Positions 1 to 9,227 of a stretch of 64,000 nucleotides of DNA are shown piece after piece. The first letter of the stretch is position 1; each line of letters begins with the position of its first letter. The notes under the pieces are model-generated. The model made no database searches, was not told where the DNA came from, and saw only the letters and a list, made by a program, of their open reading frames with translations. The translations under genes were made by a program, and so were the position numbers. The stretch comes from a bacterium. Lineage in GTDB: Bacteria > Bacillota > Bacilli > Lactobacillales > Streptococcaceae. The stretch spans positions 310,001 through 374,000 of the forward strand of contig CAJNCG010000002.1 in NCBI GenBank assembly GCA_905221205.1, given 5' to 3'.

Positions 1-1
1 T

Positions 2-151
2 GTTATTCGAGAATTAGCGGTAGCTAGCTCACGAACTCAGTATGCTCGTGCAAATACAATTGGAGTTATACAAATTTTAGGTGGAATGTTGATTATCGTT
101 TGTATTAATATTTTATTCAGAGAAAGAAAAAGACTGAAAGGTGGGAAATGA
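2..151 (+). CDS. Sugar ABC transporter permease, C-terminal fragment
   Basis: The window opens inside this gene. About 49 codons remain, ending in a basic cytoplasmic tail after one hydrophobic helix (GGMLIIVCINILF). The segment before the helix (TQYARANTIGVIQILGG) is typical of the last loop and last membrane span of MalF/UgpA-type permeases. Its TGA stop overlaps the ATG of the next permease (ATGA), as expected for the two permeases of a carbohydrate-uptake type-1 ABC importer. Together they would form the membrane channel for a fucosylated or galactosylated oligosaccharide. The substrate is inferred from the glycosidases that follow; the binding protein is presumably upstream of the window. 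Confidence 0.75.
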   Translation, partial: VIRELAVASSRTQYARANTIGVIQILGGMLIIVCINILFRERKRLKGGK

Positions 152-153
152 TT

Positions 154-993
154 ATGAATACACATATAAATGGTATTAGTAAAAAAGGCAAAGTTCTTAT
201 ATATGGTTATATGCTCCTTACCATTTTAATTTCTATTTTCCCTATTGCGTGGATCTTTTTATCATCATTAAAAGCAGATCCTATGAAAAATCCAGGTATT
301 AGTTTACCGACTGACTTTACTCTTGAAGGTTATATAAATGTTTTTACAAAACTTCATGTTTTCACTTACTTTTGGAATAGCTTTAAAGTAGTATCTATAT
401 CAGTTATTATTAGCATTGTTATGATTTCCATGTCTTCATATGTTATTGCTAGGATGGAATTTAGAGGAAAGAAGTTAGTGACTTCTATGCTGTATTCTAC
501 TCTATTTATTCCAGCAACAGCTATGACTTTTCCAGTTTATAGATTAGTAAATGCGTTGGGGATTTATAATACCCCAGTTGCTCTAATTCTAGTCTACTCT
601 TGTAGTGGAATTGCTATGAGTTTCTTCATTATAAAGAATTATTTTGAAATTATTCCAAAAGAATTGGAGGAGGCGGCAGAGATTGATGGTGCGACATATG
701 CTCAAACTTTTTGGAAAGTGATGTTGCCAATTGCTAGACCTGGAATTTTAACGGCAGCAGTACTTGCCTTTATTAATAACTGGAATGAATATTATTGGGC
801 ATCTATGTTGGTGATTGATAAAAATGAATTAACAGTACCAGCATTACTAGGTCAATTTACTACAAGTTTTAATACTAATTATAATGGTCTCTTTTCAGCG
901 ATTGTTGTAATCGTATTACCACCAATCATTCTATTTGCATTTACAAGTAAATACTTCATTGAAGCTTTAGGAGGAGGAGCAGTAAAAGGATGA
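154..993 (+). CDS. Sugar ABC transporter permease (MalG/UgpE type)
   Basis: Second permease of a CUT1 oligosaccharide importer. About six membrane spans are visible, and the binding-protein-dependent transport EAA loop is clear near residue 170 (EELEEAAEIDGATYAQTF ... LPIARPG), the site that docks the shared ATPase. There is no ATPase gene nearby; streptococci often use a shared MsmK-like ATPase, so that is likely here but is inference. I chose ATG 154 rather than ATG 148 because the GGTGG ribosome site at 140-144 is about 9 bases from 154 but almost touches 148. The 3' end overlaps the fucosidase start (ATGA at 990), so transport and hydrolysis are translationally coupled. Confidence 0.88.
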   Translation: MNTHINGISKKGKVLIYGYMLLTILISIFPIAWIFLSSLKADPMKNPGISLPTDFTLEGYINVFTKLHVFTYFWNSFKVVSISVIISIVMISMSSYVIARMEFRGKKLVTSMLYSTLFIPATAMTFPVYRLVNALGIYNTPVALILVYSCSGIAMSFFIIKNYFEIIPKELEEAAEIDGATYAQTFWKVMLPIARPGILTAAVLAFINNWNEYYWASMLVIDKNELTVPALLGQFTTSFNTNYNGLFSAIVVIVLPPIILFAFTSKYFIEALGGGAVKG

Positions 994-2309
994 AACATAC
1001 ACTTGAAACTATCAATAGTAGAACTCAGTGGTTTAGAGAAGCGAGATTTGGGATGTTCATTCATTGGGGTTTATATTCTATTCCAGGAAAAGGGGAATGG
1101 ATTCGTAGTCATCAGAAATTATCTATTGAAGATTATGAACCATATTTTCGAGCTTTTGATCCTAAGGAATATAACCCTAGAGAATGGGCTAAACAAGCAA
1201 AAGCTGCAGGGATGAAGTATATGGTTTTAACAGCTAAACATCATGATGGATTTTGTTTGTTTGATTCAAAATTTACAGATTATAAATCAACAAATACACC
1301 TGCAGGTAGAGATTTAGTTAAAGAATTTGTAGATGCCGTTCGAGCTGAAGGTTTAAAAGTAGGGTTATATTTTAGTTTGATTGACTGGTATCATCCTGAT
1401 TTTCCTAAATATGCTGATCTAAATCATCCAATGAGAGGAAATGAAGTCTATCGAGATGAGAAAATTAACTTTGACCGTTATTTGGAGTATTTGCACAATC
1501 AAGTTAAAGAAATTGTAACTGGATATGGTCAGATTGACATATTATGGTTTGATTATTCTTATGAAGACATGGTAGGTGAAAAATGGGGAGCTTCAAAATT
1601 AATAGACATGGTTCGTCATTATCAGCCAAACGTTATCGTAGATAATAGATTAGAAACATCAGGTGAAGGATTCGGAAGTATTGTTACAGATGAAATTACC
1701 TCTTACGCTGGAGATTTTGTTAGCCCAGAGCAAATTGTTCCTCACGAAGGTATTCGAAACTTTAAAGGTGAGCCTGTTCCTTGGGAACTTTGTCTAACTA
1801 TGAATAACAATTGGGCTTATAATCCTACAGATTATCTATATAAGTCTAGTCAAACTTTGATAAGAAAGTTAGTTGAATGTGTTAGTAAAAACGGGAATAT
1901 GATTCTTAATGTAGGCCCAGATGCTTTGGGAAGAATTAATGATCCAAGTAAGAAAATATTAGATGATTTTCATCAATGGATGTCTCGAAATGGTGAGTCA
2001 ATTTATGGATGTAGTGGAGATGAAAATTTACCAAAACCAGATTGGGGATACTATACTCGTAATGGAAATACGGTGTATGCTCATGTATTTGAACAACCTA
2101 TAGGACCGTTAGCTCTTCTTGGCATTAGTAAAGAAAACGTAAAAAGAATGAGCTTTCTTCATGATGGAAGTGAGGTGAAAATTTCAGAAAGCTGGACGAC
2201 CAATGCCTATAAAGGAATTTGTTTTGCACAGTTTGGAGAAGTTCCTCATTTTACCTATCCATTACCAGACTTGATTGATAGCGTAATAAAAATTGAGTTG
2301 AGAGAGTAG
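990..2309 (+). CDS. Alpha-L-fucosidase, GH29
   Basis: Removes alpha-linked L-fucose from glycans. The GH29 landmarks are present: FGMFIHWGLYSIPG near residues 20-34, TAKHHDGFCLFDSK near 81-94, and ILWFDY with the likely nucleophile Asp188, followed by LLNVGP-type sequence (MILNVGPDALG). There is no signal peptide or LPXTG anchor, so the enzyme is cytoplasmic and acts on imported oligosaccharides. The 439-residue length is normal for a compact catalytic unit without a carbohydrate-binding domain. It overlaps the upstream permease by 4 bases, with a GGAGGAGGA ribosome site inside that permease. The neighbouring aldolase and isomerase point to fucose use as carbon. Exact linkage specificity cannot be read from sequence. 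Confidence 0.92.
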   Translation: MKHTLETINSRTQWFREARFGMFIHWGLYSIPGKGEWIRSHQKLSIEDYEPYFRAFDPKEYNPREWAKQAKAAGMKYMVLTAKHHDGFCLFDSKFTDYKSTNTPAGRDLVKEFVDAVRAEGLKVGLYFSLIDWYHPDFPKYADLNHPMRGNEVYRDEKINFDRYLEYLHNQVKEIVTGYGQIDILWFDYSYEDMVGEKWGASKLIDMVRHYQPNVIVDNRLETSGEGFGSIVTDEITSYAGDFVSPEQIVPHEGIRNFKGEPVPWELCLTMNNNWAYNPTDYLYKSSQTLIRKLVECVSKNGNMILNVGPDALGRINDPSKKILDDFHQWMSRNGESIYGCSGDENLPKPDWGYYTRNGNTVYAHVFEQPIGPLALLGISKENVKRMSFLHDGSEVKISESWTTNAYKGICFAQFGEVPHFTYPLPDLIDSVIKIELRE

Positions 2310-2314
2310 TTTAT

Positions 2315-4186
2315 ATGAAAATTGAAAATAAAAATGTAAGACGTAATTTCTTTTGGGGAGATGGTCGATTTTATACTACTGATATCGTAAACAAACGGGC
2401 AGGAGTAATGATAAAAAATGTTTCGAAAGAGGAATTTACCATTACATTGGAGAATGGTATAAGACTTTCTTCAAATCATTTTTCAGCAATCGTTAGGGAA
2501 GAGGGATATAAGCGGATTGAGGTTTCTTTTGTTTATCCTTCCATTCGTTTACGTTTAATCTTTGAATCGAGGGATGATGTTCTTTCGAAACAATTAGTTT
2601 TAGAATCTTCTACTGAAGTTATTAAATCTGTAGAGGTAGAGAGTTTTGAGTTTGAAACAGAAGACCATATTTTCTATCCTAAAAGACAAGATTGTATTAA
2701 GGAAATGGCAAATTTTTCCGGCTATTATGTAGAATTAGGACAACCTGTTTATGCTAATTCTTTATTCTTAGGAATGGAATTTCCCATGTCTGAAAACAAG
2801 GTAGATGGTAGACATTATGTATCAAGGTATTACTTAGGAACGGTTATTAATCAAGAGAAAAATTTGTGGCCTTGTATTGTTGGGGGTGCAGGTTCCTATA
2901 AAAAAGAAGAGATTCAAGAGGCATTTTTTGAATATGTGGAAGGAATAGCTCAACCTAGTTATTTCCGTAAACAGTATAATTCCTGGTATGACCATATGAC
3001 CGACATTACAGAAGAAGGTATTCTAAAAAGTTTTTCTGAGATTAGAGATGGATTTGAAAATCATGGAGTCCATTTAGATGCTTATGTTGTTGATGATGGT
3101 TGGACAAACTATCAATCTGTTTGGGAATTCAATCATAAATTCCCAAATGGTTTGAGAAATATTAAACATCTTGTAAATGGATTTGGTTCAAGCCTAGGAT
3201 TATGGATTGGTCCCAGAGGTGGTTATAATGGGACAGAAATCATTATGAGTGATTGGTTGGAAGCTCATCCAGAGTTAAGGATTGGCTCTAAAAATTATAC
3301 TTCAAATGATGTAAACGTCGCTGATTTTAACTATCTCAATCAAATGAAGAAAAAGATGTTGGAATATCAAAAAGAATTCGATATCAGCTATTGGAAAATT
3401 GATGGTTGGTTACTTCAACCTGACAAACCTGATAAGAGTGGGTCGCATGGTATGTATATCATGACAGCGGTTTATGAGTTCTTAGTTCAACTGTTGATAG
3501 ATCTAAGAAAGGAGCGAGGAGGAAAAGATTGTTGGTTAAACTTGACTTCTTATGTAAATCCTAGTCCATGGTTTTTACAGTGGGTCAATAGTTTATGGAT
3601 TCAAATATCTCAAGATGTAGGGTTTACAGAGAATGCAGGTAATGATATAAATCGTATGATTACTTACCGAGATATTCAGTATCAAGAATTTTTAGAGAAA
3701 CGTGAAATTCAGTTACCTATGTGGTCACTATATAATCATGAACCAATCTATGCTGTCAGTGCAAATACCTGGTACATGGATCATCAAATGTTTGCATCAA
3801 TACCAGATTTTGAAGCTTATTTATTATTTATTTCAACAAGAGGGAATGCTTTTTGGGAGTTTCACTATTCTTTTGATATGTTTGATGAAGAACGCTGGAA
3901 AGCCAATGCTCGTGCTGTCAAATGGATAGAGGAGAATTATCAAACACTAAAATATAGTAAAAAAATAGGAGGAAGTCCTGAAAAATTTGAAATTTATGGT
4001 TATAAGTGTCACAATCAGAAGACTTCTACTGAAATTCTCTCTCTGAGAAATCCTGCTCAGATTAAACAAAAAATAAAAATAGAGAATATTTCGATAGAGA
4101 ATTTTACCAGAGTAATTGGAGATTTTACTATTCAAGAAGATGAGATAGAATTGGCACCGTACTCTATCGTGATACTGAAGAAGTAA
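2315..4186 (+). CDS. GH36-type alpha-galactosidase-like glycosidase (short form)
   Basis: A 623-residue cytoplasmic enzyme of the GH36/clan GH-D fold. The barrel starts around residue 215 (KQYNSWYDHMTD), followed by AYVVDDGWTNY, LGLWIGPRGG and YWKIDGW, where Asp363 is the expected nucleophile. The acid/base is less obvious; Asp434 in QISQDVGF is the best candidate. It differs clearly from the second GH36 gene next door, lacking its KWDMNR and CSSGGGRFD motifs, so the two are paralogues or independent members rather than a recent duplication. The context (GH29 upstream, fucose catabolism downstream) matches the GH36 pair of the pneumococcal type 2 fucose operon, which attacks blood-group-like glycans. 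Specificity is inferred. Confidence 0.8.
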   Translation: MKIENKNVRRNFFWGDGRFYTTDIVNKRAGVMIKNVSKEEFTITLENGIRLSSNHFSAIVREEGYKRIEVSFVYPSIRLRLIFESRDDVLSKQLVLESSTEVIKSVEVESFEFETEDHIFYPKRQDCIKEMANFSGYYVELGQPVYANSLFLGMEFPMSENKVDGRHYVSRYYLGTVINQEKNLWPCIVGGAGSYKKEEIQEAFFEYVEGIAQPSYFRKQYNSWYDHMTDITEEGILKSFSEIRDGFENHGVHLDAYVVDDGWTNYQSVWEFNHKFPNGLRNIKHLVNGFGSSLGLWIGPRGGYNGTEIIMSDWLEAHPELRIGSKNYTSNDVNVADFNYLNQMKKKMLEYQKEFDISYWKIDGWLLQPDKPDKSGSHGMYIMTAVYEFLVQLLIDLRKERGGKDCWLNLTSYVNPSPWFLQWVNSLWIQISQDVGFTENAGNDINRMITYRDIQYQEFLEKREIQLPMWSLYNHEPIYAVSANTWYMDHQMFASIPDFEAYLLFISTRGNAFWEFHYSFDMFDEERWKANARAVKWIEENYQTLKYSKKIGGSPEKFEIYGYKCHNQKTSTEILSLRNPAQIKQKIKIENISIENFTRVIGDFTIQEDEIELAPYSIVILKK

Positions 4187-4207
4187 AGAAAAAATTGTGA
4201 GGTAGAG

Positions 4208-6418
4208 ATGACGATTTATATTAATAAGGACGAGACCGTTTTTCATTTGGAAATGAAAGATAGTAGTTATATTTTTAGAATTTTAGAAAATGGGGAACTT
4301 CAACATTTATATTTTGGGAAAAGGATTCATGTCAAGGAAAATTATAACCAATTGATGACCTATGAAAAAAGAGGATTTGAAGTATCTTTTTCTGAAGAAT
4401 TTGAGGATATTCAACAGTCTATGATACAAAATGAATATTCTTCATATGGGAAAGGAGATTTTCGGCATCCAGCCTTTCAAGTTCAAGGGATGAATGGTAG
4501 TAGGATAACGACACTAAAATATCAAGGTTTTGAACTTCAAAAAGGGAAAAATCGTCTTAACTCTCTACCTTCAACATTTGATGATATTGGTCAGTGTGCG
4601 GAAACATTAACGATTATTTTAACAGATTCCATATTAGATTTAACTGTTAGACTAAATTACACAATTTTTCCGGAATACAATGTCTTAGTTAGAAATACGG
4701 AATTTTTAAATAATAGCAATAATAAGTTGACTCTTTTGAAAGCAATGAGTTTACAGCTAGATCTACCTGATAGTCAATATGACTTTATTCAATTTTCTGG
4801 AGCATGGCTGAGGGAACGTCAGTTATATAGAACTTCGCTTAGACCAGGTATTCAAGCAATAGATAGCTTGAGATACTCATCAAGTCCTCAGCAAAATCCT
4901 TTCTTTATGCTATCAAGGAGGGAAACTACAGAGCATAGTGGTGAGGTTTATGGTTTTAACTTTATCTATTCTGGAAATTTTCAAAATATGATTGAAGTTG
5001 ACCATTTTGACACCGCTAGAGTAACGGTAGGAATAAATCCAGTAGAATTTCGTTTTTTATTAAATCCTGCCGAAAGTTTTGTGACACCAGAAGCAATTGT
5101 GACCTATTCTGATCAAGGGATGAATCAGATGAGTCAACAACTATCAGATTTTTATCGACATCATTTAGTTAATCCTAATTTTTTTCAAGCTAGTCGTCCT
5201 ATAATACTCAATAGTTGGGAAACATTTTATTTTGACTTGAGTACAGAAAAAATTTTAGATTTAGCAAAGGCTGCTAAAGATTTAGGGATAGAATTATTTG
5301 TACTGGATGATGGTTGGTTTGGTCATAGGAAAGATGACAAAAGTTCTCTGGGTGACTGGGTAACAGATAGAAGTCGCCTTCCTGAAGGTATTGGATTTCT
5401 TGCAGATGAAATTCACAAAATAGGTTTACAATTTGGTTTGTGGTTTGAGCCTGAAATGATTTCTATTGATAGTGATTTGTACAAGAATCATGCCGATTGG
5501 ACTATCCATTTGTTAGACAGAGAGAAGTCAGTAGGAAGAAATCAATATGTGTTGGATTTGACGAGACAGGAAGTTGTTGATTACCTTTTTGATTCTATTT
5601 CTAAAATCATAATCGAAACAAATCTGGATTATATCAAATGGGATATGAATCGTCATATAACAGATATTTATAGTATTGAACTTGATTCTGAACAGCAGAT
5701 GGAATTTGGTCATCGATATATCTTAGGTCTTTATCAGTTGTTAGATCGTTTAATAACTAAGTTCCCTTCAGTTCTATTTGAATCTTGTTCTTCAGGTGGA
5801 GGACGTTTTGATTTAGGACTTATGTATTATGCACCGCAAGCGTGGACGAGTGATGATACGGACCCGATAGAAAGATTGAAAATTCAGCATGGAACTTCTT
5901 ATGGATATTCTCCATCAATGATGACAGCCCATGTTTCTATTTCTCCAAATGAACAAAGTGGAAGACAAACGAGTTTGGACACTAGGACAAATGTAGCTTA
6001 TTTTAGTTCTTTCGGTTATGAATTAGATGTTACGAGATTGTCGGTAGAAGAAAAAGAACAAGTGAGAGAACAAATTCAGTTTTATAAAAAATATCGTTCA
6101 TTGTTTCAATATGGGGATTTTTATAGGATAAACAGTCCTTTTAGTTGTGATTCTACTAGTTGGCAAGTTGTTTCAAAGAATAAATGCGAGTCGATTTTAC
6201 TGTATGCTCAATTGAATAGTAAGTTGAATCCAGGTTATACAAGAGTTTATTTTAGTGGTTTAGATAAAGATAAATGCTATTCCGTCTCTGGATTTGATGA
6301 GTTCTTTTATGGAGATGAATTAATGAATGCTGGAATAAAAGTCAGTTTAAGTAATTTAGCACTTTGTGTTCCAGAATATCTTACAAAATTATTTGTTATT
6401 GAGGAAGTTGAGAATTAG
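4208..6418 (+). CDS. Alpha-galactosidase, GH36
   Basis: Hydrolyses terminal alpha-galactose. This is a canonical 736-residue bacterial GH36 enzyme (AgaB/MelA size). The N-terminal beta domain is followed by the barrel with LFVLDDGWFGHRKDD, LGDWVTDRSRLPEG, FGLWFEPEMIS and DYIKWDMNR, where Asp479 is the nucleophile. FESCSSGGGRFDLG and WTSDDTD follow, with Asp549 as acid/base. There is no signal peptide. It sits 21 bases after the other GH36 gene and closes the glycosidase block. In the locus it probably removes alpha-galactose (for example from blood-group B-like oligosaccharides) before fucose release; that ordering is inference. The gene has no recognised transfer marks beyond the AT-rich composition of the operon. 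Confidence 0.92.
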   Translation: MTIYINKDETVFHLEMKDSSYIFRILENGELQHLYFGKRIHVKENYNQLMTYEKRGFEVSFSEEFEDIQQSMIQNEYSSYGKGDFRHPAFQVQGMNGSRITTLKYQGFELQKGKNRLNSLPSTFDDIGQCAETLTIILTDSILDLTVRLNYTIFPEYNVLVRNTEFLNNSNNKLTLLKAMSLQLDLPDSQYDFIQFSGAWLRERQLYRTSLRPGIQAIDSLRYSSSPQQNPFFMLSRRETTEHSGEVYGFNFIYSGNFQNMIEVDHFDTARVTVGINPVEFRFLLNPAESFVTPEAIVTYSDQGMNQMSQQLSDFYRHHLVNPNFFQASRPIILNSWETFYFDLSTEKILDLAKAAKDLGIELFVLDDGWFGHRKDDKSSLGDWVTDRSRLPEGIGFLADEIHKIGLQFGLWFEPEMISIDSDLYKNHADWTIHLLDREKSVGRNQYVLDLTRQEVVDYLFDSISKIIIETNLDYIKWDMNRHITDIYSIELDSEQQMEFGHRYILGLYQLLDRLITKFPSVLFESCSSGGGRFDLGLMYYAPQAWTSDDTDPIERLKIQHGTSYGYSPSMMTAHVSISPNEQSGRQTSLDTRTNVAYFSSFGYELDVTRLSVEEKEQVREQIQFYKKYRSLFQYGDFYRINSPFSCDSTSWQVVSKNKCESILLYAQLNSKLNPGYTRVYFSGLDKDKCYSVSGFDEFFYGDELMNAGIKVSLSNLALCVPEYLTKLFVIEEVEN

Positions 6419-6587
6419 AATAAAGTTTCAACAGAATTAAGAAATTAGTGAAACAGAATCATGCTATTTTGAATGAGTGAGAGAGAGTATTTAATACTTA
6501 ATCAAGGTAGTAAGTGTTAGTTTATCACTATTAAGATTTAATAATAGTCATATGTTTTGTTTAATATTTTAGAAAGGATAATAATCG

Positions 6588-7313
6588 ATGTTTAATGAAT
6601 CAGAAATTCGTGAACAGATTTGTGATGTTTGTCATAAGATGTGGCAACTTGGTTGGGTTGCTGCTAACGATGGGAATGTATCTGTTCGATTAGATGAGGA
6701 TACCATTATTGCAACTCCTACTGGTATCAGCAAAAGTTTTATTACACCAGAAAAGTTGGTGAAGTTAAATCTCAAAGGAGAGATTTTAGAAGCAGAAGGT
6801 GATTACCGTCCTTCTAGTGAAATTAAAATGCACATTCGGTGCTACGAAGAACGTGAGGATGTCCGTTCAGTTGTTCACGCGCATCCACCGATTGCAACAG
6901 GATTTGCTCTTGCACACATTCCTTTAGATACTTATTCACTAATTGAGAGTGCGATTGTGGTAGGGGCAATTCCTATAACGCCATTTGGAGTTCCGTCTAC
7001 AATGGAAGTGCCAGAAGCAATTACACCTTATCTGCCCGATCATGATGTCATGCTATTAGAAAATCATGGAGCTCTGACTGTCGGAAGTGATGTCATTACA
7101 GCATACTACCGTATGGAAACTTTAGAGTTAGTCGCAAAGACAACCTTCCACGGAAGAATGTTACTTTCTACAAAAGGCATTGAGGAACAAGAAATTGCTC
7201 GTCCGACTTTAGAACGTCTTTTCTCAATGCGAGAAAATTATAAGGTTACAGGTCGTCACCCAGGATACCGTAAATATAATGGTGATGGTAGTGTGAAAGA
7301 AACAGGAAAATAA
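6588..7313 (+). CDS. fucA: L-fuculose-1-phosphate aldolase
   Basis: Class II aldolase/adducin family enzyme splitting L-fuculose-1-phosphate into dihydroxyacetone phosphate and L-lactaldehyde. Visible family features: NDGNVSVRL near the N-terminus, ATPTGISKS phosphate loop, SSEIKMH with catalytic Glu78, zinc ligands His97 and His99 in VVHAHPP, and a further His in LLENHGALTVG. At 241 residues it is slightly longer than E. coli FucA (about 215), with a C-terminal tail. The 170-base gap upstream holds only weak inverted repeats; AGAAAGGATAA precedes the start. It is followed 12 bases later by fucose isomerase. Called fcsA in pneumococcal literature. Confidence 0.88.
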   Translation: MFNESEIREQICDVCHKMWQLGWVAANDGNVSVRLDEDTIIATPTGISKSFITPEKLVKLNLKGEILEAEGDYRPSSEIKMHIRCYEEREDVRSVVHAHPPIATGFALAHIPLDTYSLIESAIVVGAIPITPFGVPSTMEVPEAITPYLPDHDVMLLENHGALTVGSDVITAYYRMETLELVAKTTFHGRMLLSTKGIEEQEIARPTLERLFSMRENYKVTGRHPGYRKYNGDGSVKETGK

Positions 7314-7325
7314 GAGGAAAATATT

Positions 7326-9092
7326 ATGATTCAACATCCACGTATTGGTATTCGTCCGACTATTGATGGTCGTCGTCAAGGTGTACGCGAATCACTTGAA
7401 GTACAAACAATGAACATGGCTAAAAGTGTGGCAGATCTTATTTCAAGTACATTGAAATATCCAGATGGAGAACCTGTGGAATGCGTGATTTCTCCATCTA
7501 CCATTGGTCGTGTACCAGAGGCTGCAGCTTCACATGAGTTGTTTAAAAAGTCAAATGTTTGCGCAACAATTACAGTTACACCATGCTGGTGTTATGGTAG
7601 TGAAACTATGGATATGTCTCCAGATATTCCTCATGCTATTTGGGGATTTAATGGAACAGAACGTCCAGGAGCTGTCTATCTTGCAGCTGTACTAGCTTCA
7701 CATGCTCAAAAAGGGATTCCAGCCTTTGGGATTTATGGTAGAGATGTTCAGGAAGCTAGTGATACAGATATTCCAGAAGATGTCAAAGAAAAGCTTTTAC
7801 GTTATGCGCGTGCAGCTCTTGCAACTGGCTTGATGAGAGACACTGCTTATCTATCAATGGGTAGTGTTTCGATGGGGATTGGCGGTTCTATTGTAAATCC
7901 AGATTTCTTCCAAGAATACCTAGGAATGAGAAATGAATCGGTAGATATGACGGAGTTCACGCGCCGTATTGACCGTGGTATTTATGACCCAGAAGAGTTC
8001 GAACGTGCTATGGTTTGGGTAAAAGAACATATCAAAGAAGGTGTTGACCGAAATCGTGAAGATTTGATTCTCTCTAAAGAAGAGAAAGAAAAACAATGGG
8101 AATTTGTGGTAAAAATGTTCATGATTGGTCGAGATCTTATGCAGGGGAATCCTCGTTTAGCAGAGCTTGGTTTTGAGGAAGAAGCAGTTGGTCACCATGC
8201 TTTAGTAGCTGGTTTCCAAGGACAACGTCAGTGGACAGACCATTTCCCAAATGGGGATTTTATGGAAACTTTCCTCAATACTCAGTTTGACTGGAACGGT
8301 ATTCGAAAACCATTTGTATTTGCGACAGAAAATGATTCACTAAATGGTGTGTCTATGCTCTTTAATTATCTATTAACAAATACTCCACAAATCTTTGCTG
8401 ATGTGCGTACTTATTGGAGTCCAGAGGCTGTTAAGCGTGTAACAGGATATACTTTAGAGGGGCGTGCTGTAGACGGATTCTTACATCTAATCAATTCTGG
8501 CTCTTGTACATTAGATGGTACAGGTCAAGCTACACGAGATGGCCAACCTGTTATTAAACCATTTTGGGAGTTGGATGAAAGTGAAGTACAGGCTATGCTT
8601 GAAAACACAGACTTCCCACCAGCAAACCGCGAATACTTCCGTGGAGGAGGATTCTCAACTCGTTTCTTGACGAAGGGTGATATGCCAGTAACAATGGTAC
8701 GTCTCAATCTTCTAAAAGGAGTTGGTCCAGTGCTACAAATTGCAGAAGGTTACACACTTGAACTTCCTGAAGATGTTCACCATACTTTAGATAATCGTAC
8801 AGATCCAGGCTGGCCAACTACTTGGTTTGCTCCACGTTTGACAGGAAAAGGTGCTTTTAAGTCTGTCTATGACGTCATGAATAATTGGGGAGCCAATCAC
8901 GGTGCGATAACCTATGGACACATTGGAGCAGACCTGATTACCTTAGCTTCTATGTTGAGAATTCCAGTCAATATGCATAATGTACCTGAGGAAGATATCT
9001 TTAGACCTAAAAATTGGTCCCTATTCGGAACAGAAGATTTAGAATCAGCAGACTATCGTGCATGTCAGTTGTTGGGACCACTACATAAGTAA
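7326..9092 (+). CDS. fucI: L-fucose isomerase
   Basis: Converts L-fucose to L-fuculose in a Mn2+-dependent aldose-ketose isomerisation. The 588-residue length is the family length. Glu335 (in [10 protein letters not shown]) and Asp359 (in [10 protein letters not shown]) have the same 24-residue spacing as the metal ligands Glu337/Asp361 of E. coli FucI, and a late His-containing segment ([14 protein letters not shown]) fits the third ligand region. The start [19 protein letters not shown] is highly conserved in the family. Cytoplasmic hexamer in known members. The isomer still needs phosphorylation by fuculokinase, which is not in the window, although the pathway requires it. Confidence 0.96.
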   Translation: MIQHPRIGIRPTIDGRRQGVRESLEVQTMNMAKSVADLISSTLKYPDGEPVECVISPSTIGRVPEAAASHELFKKSNVCATITVTPCWCYGSETMDMSPDIPHAIWGFNGTERPGAVYLAAVLASHAQKGIPAFGIYGRDVQEASDTDIPEDVKEKLLRYARAALATGLMRDTAYLSMGSVSMGIGGSIVNPDFFQEYLGMRNESVDMTEFTRRIDRGIYDPEEFERAMVWVKEHIKEGVDRNREDLILSKEEKEKQWEFVVKMFMIGRDLMQGNPRLAELGFEEEAVGHHALVAGFQGQRQWTDHFPNGDFMETFLNTQFDWNGIRKPFVFATENDSLNGVSMLFNYLLTNTPQIFADVRTYWSPEAVKRVTGYTLEGRAVDGFLHLINSGSCTLDGTGQATRDGQPVIKPFWELDESEVQAMLENTDFPPANREYFRGGGFSTRFLTKGDMPVTMVRLNLLKGVGPVLQIAEGYTLELPEDVHHTLDNRTDPGWPTTWFAPRLTGKGAFKSVYDVMNNWGANHGAITYGHIGADLITLASMLRIPVNMHNVPEEDIFRPKNWSLFGTEDLESADYRACQLLGPLHK

Positions 9093-9102
9093 AAATTGTT
9101 TA

Positions 9103-9136
9103 TATAGGAGGTTAGCTTACGTCCCTCCTATACTTT
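9103..9136 (+). terminator. Hairpin between fucI and fucO
   Basis: A perfect 9-bp inverted repeat, TATAGGAGG (9103-9111) and CCTCCTATA (9124-9132), followed by a short T-run (CTTTTAAA). It could reduce read-through into fucO or act as an mRNA processing or stability stem. The T-run is short, so termination would be partial. Confidence 0.5.
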
Positions 9137-9227
9137 TAAAAAACGCTTGTTAACTATTTCACAAATGCATAGCATAGATTTTAAAAATAATAATAGAAAA
9201 AGCGCGAAGGCGCAGGAGGAAAATTAT

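Noticed and set aside
9147-9227. N-terminal extension of the lactaldehyde reductase frame
   Set aside because: No ribosome site; the extension reads through the intergenic leader, and the family starts at 9228 after AGGAGG.
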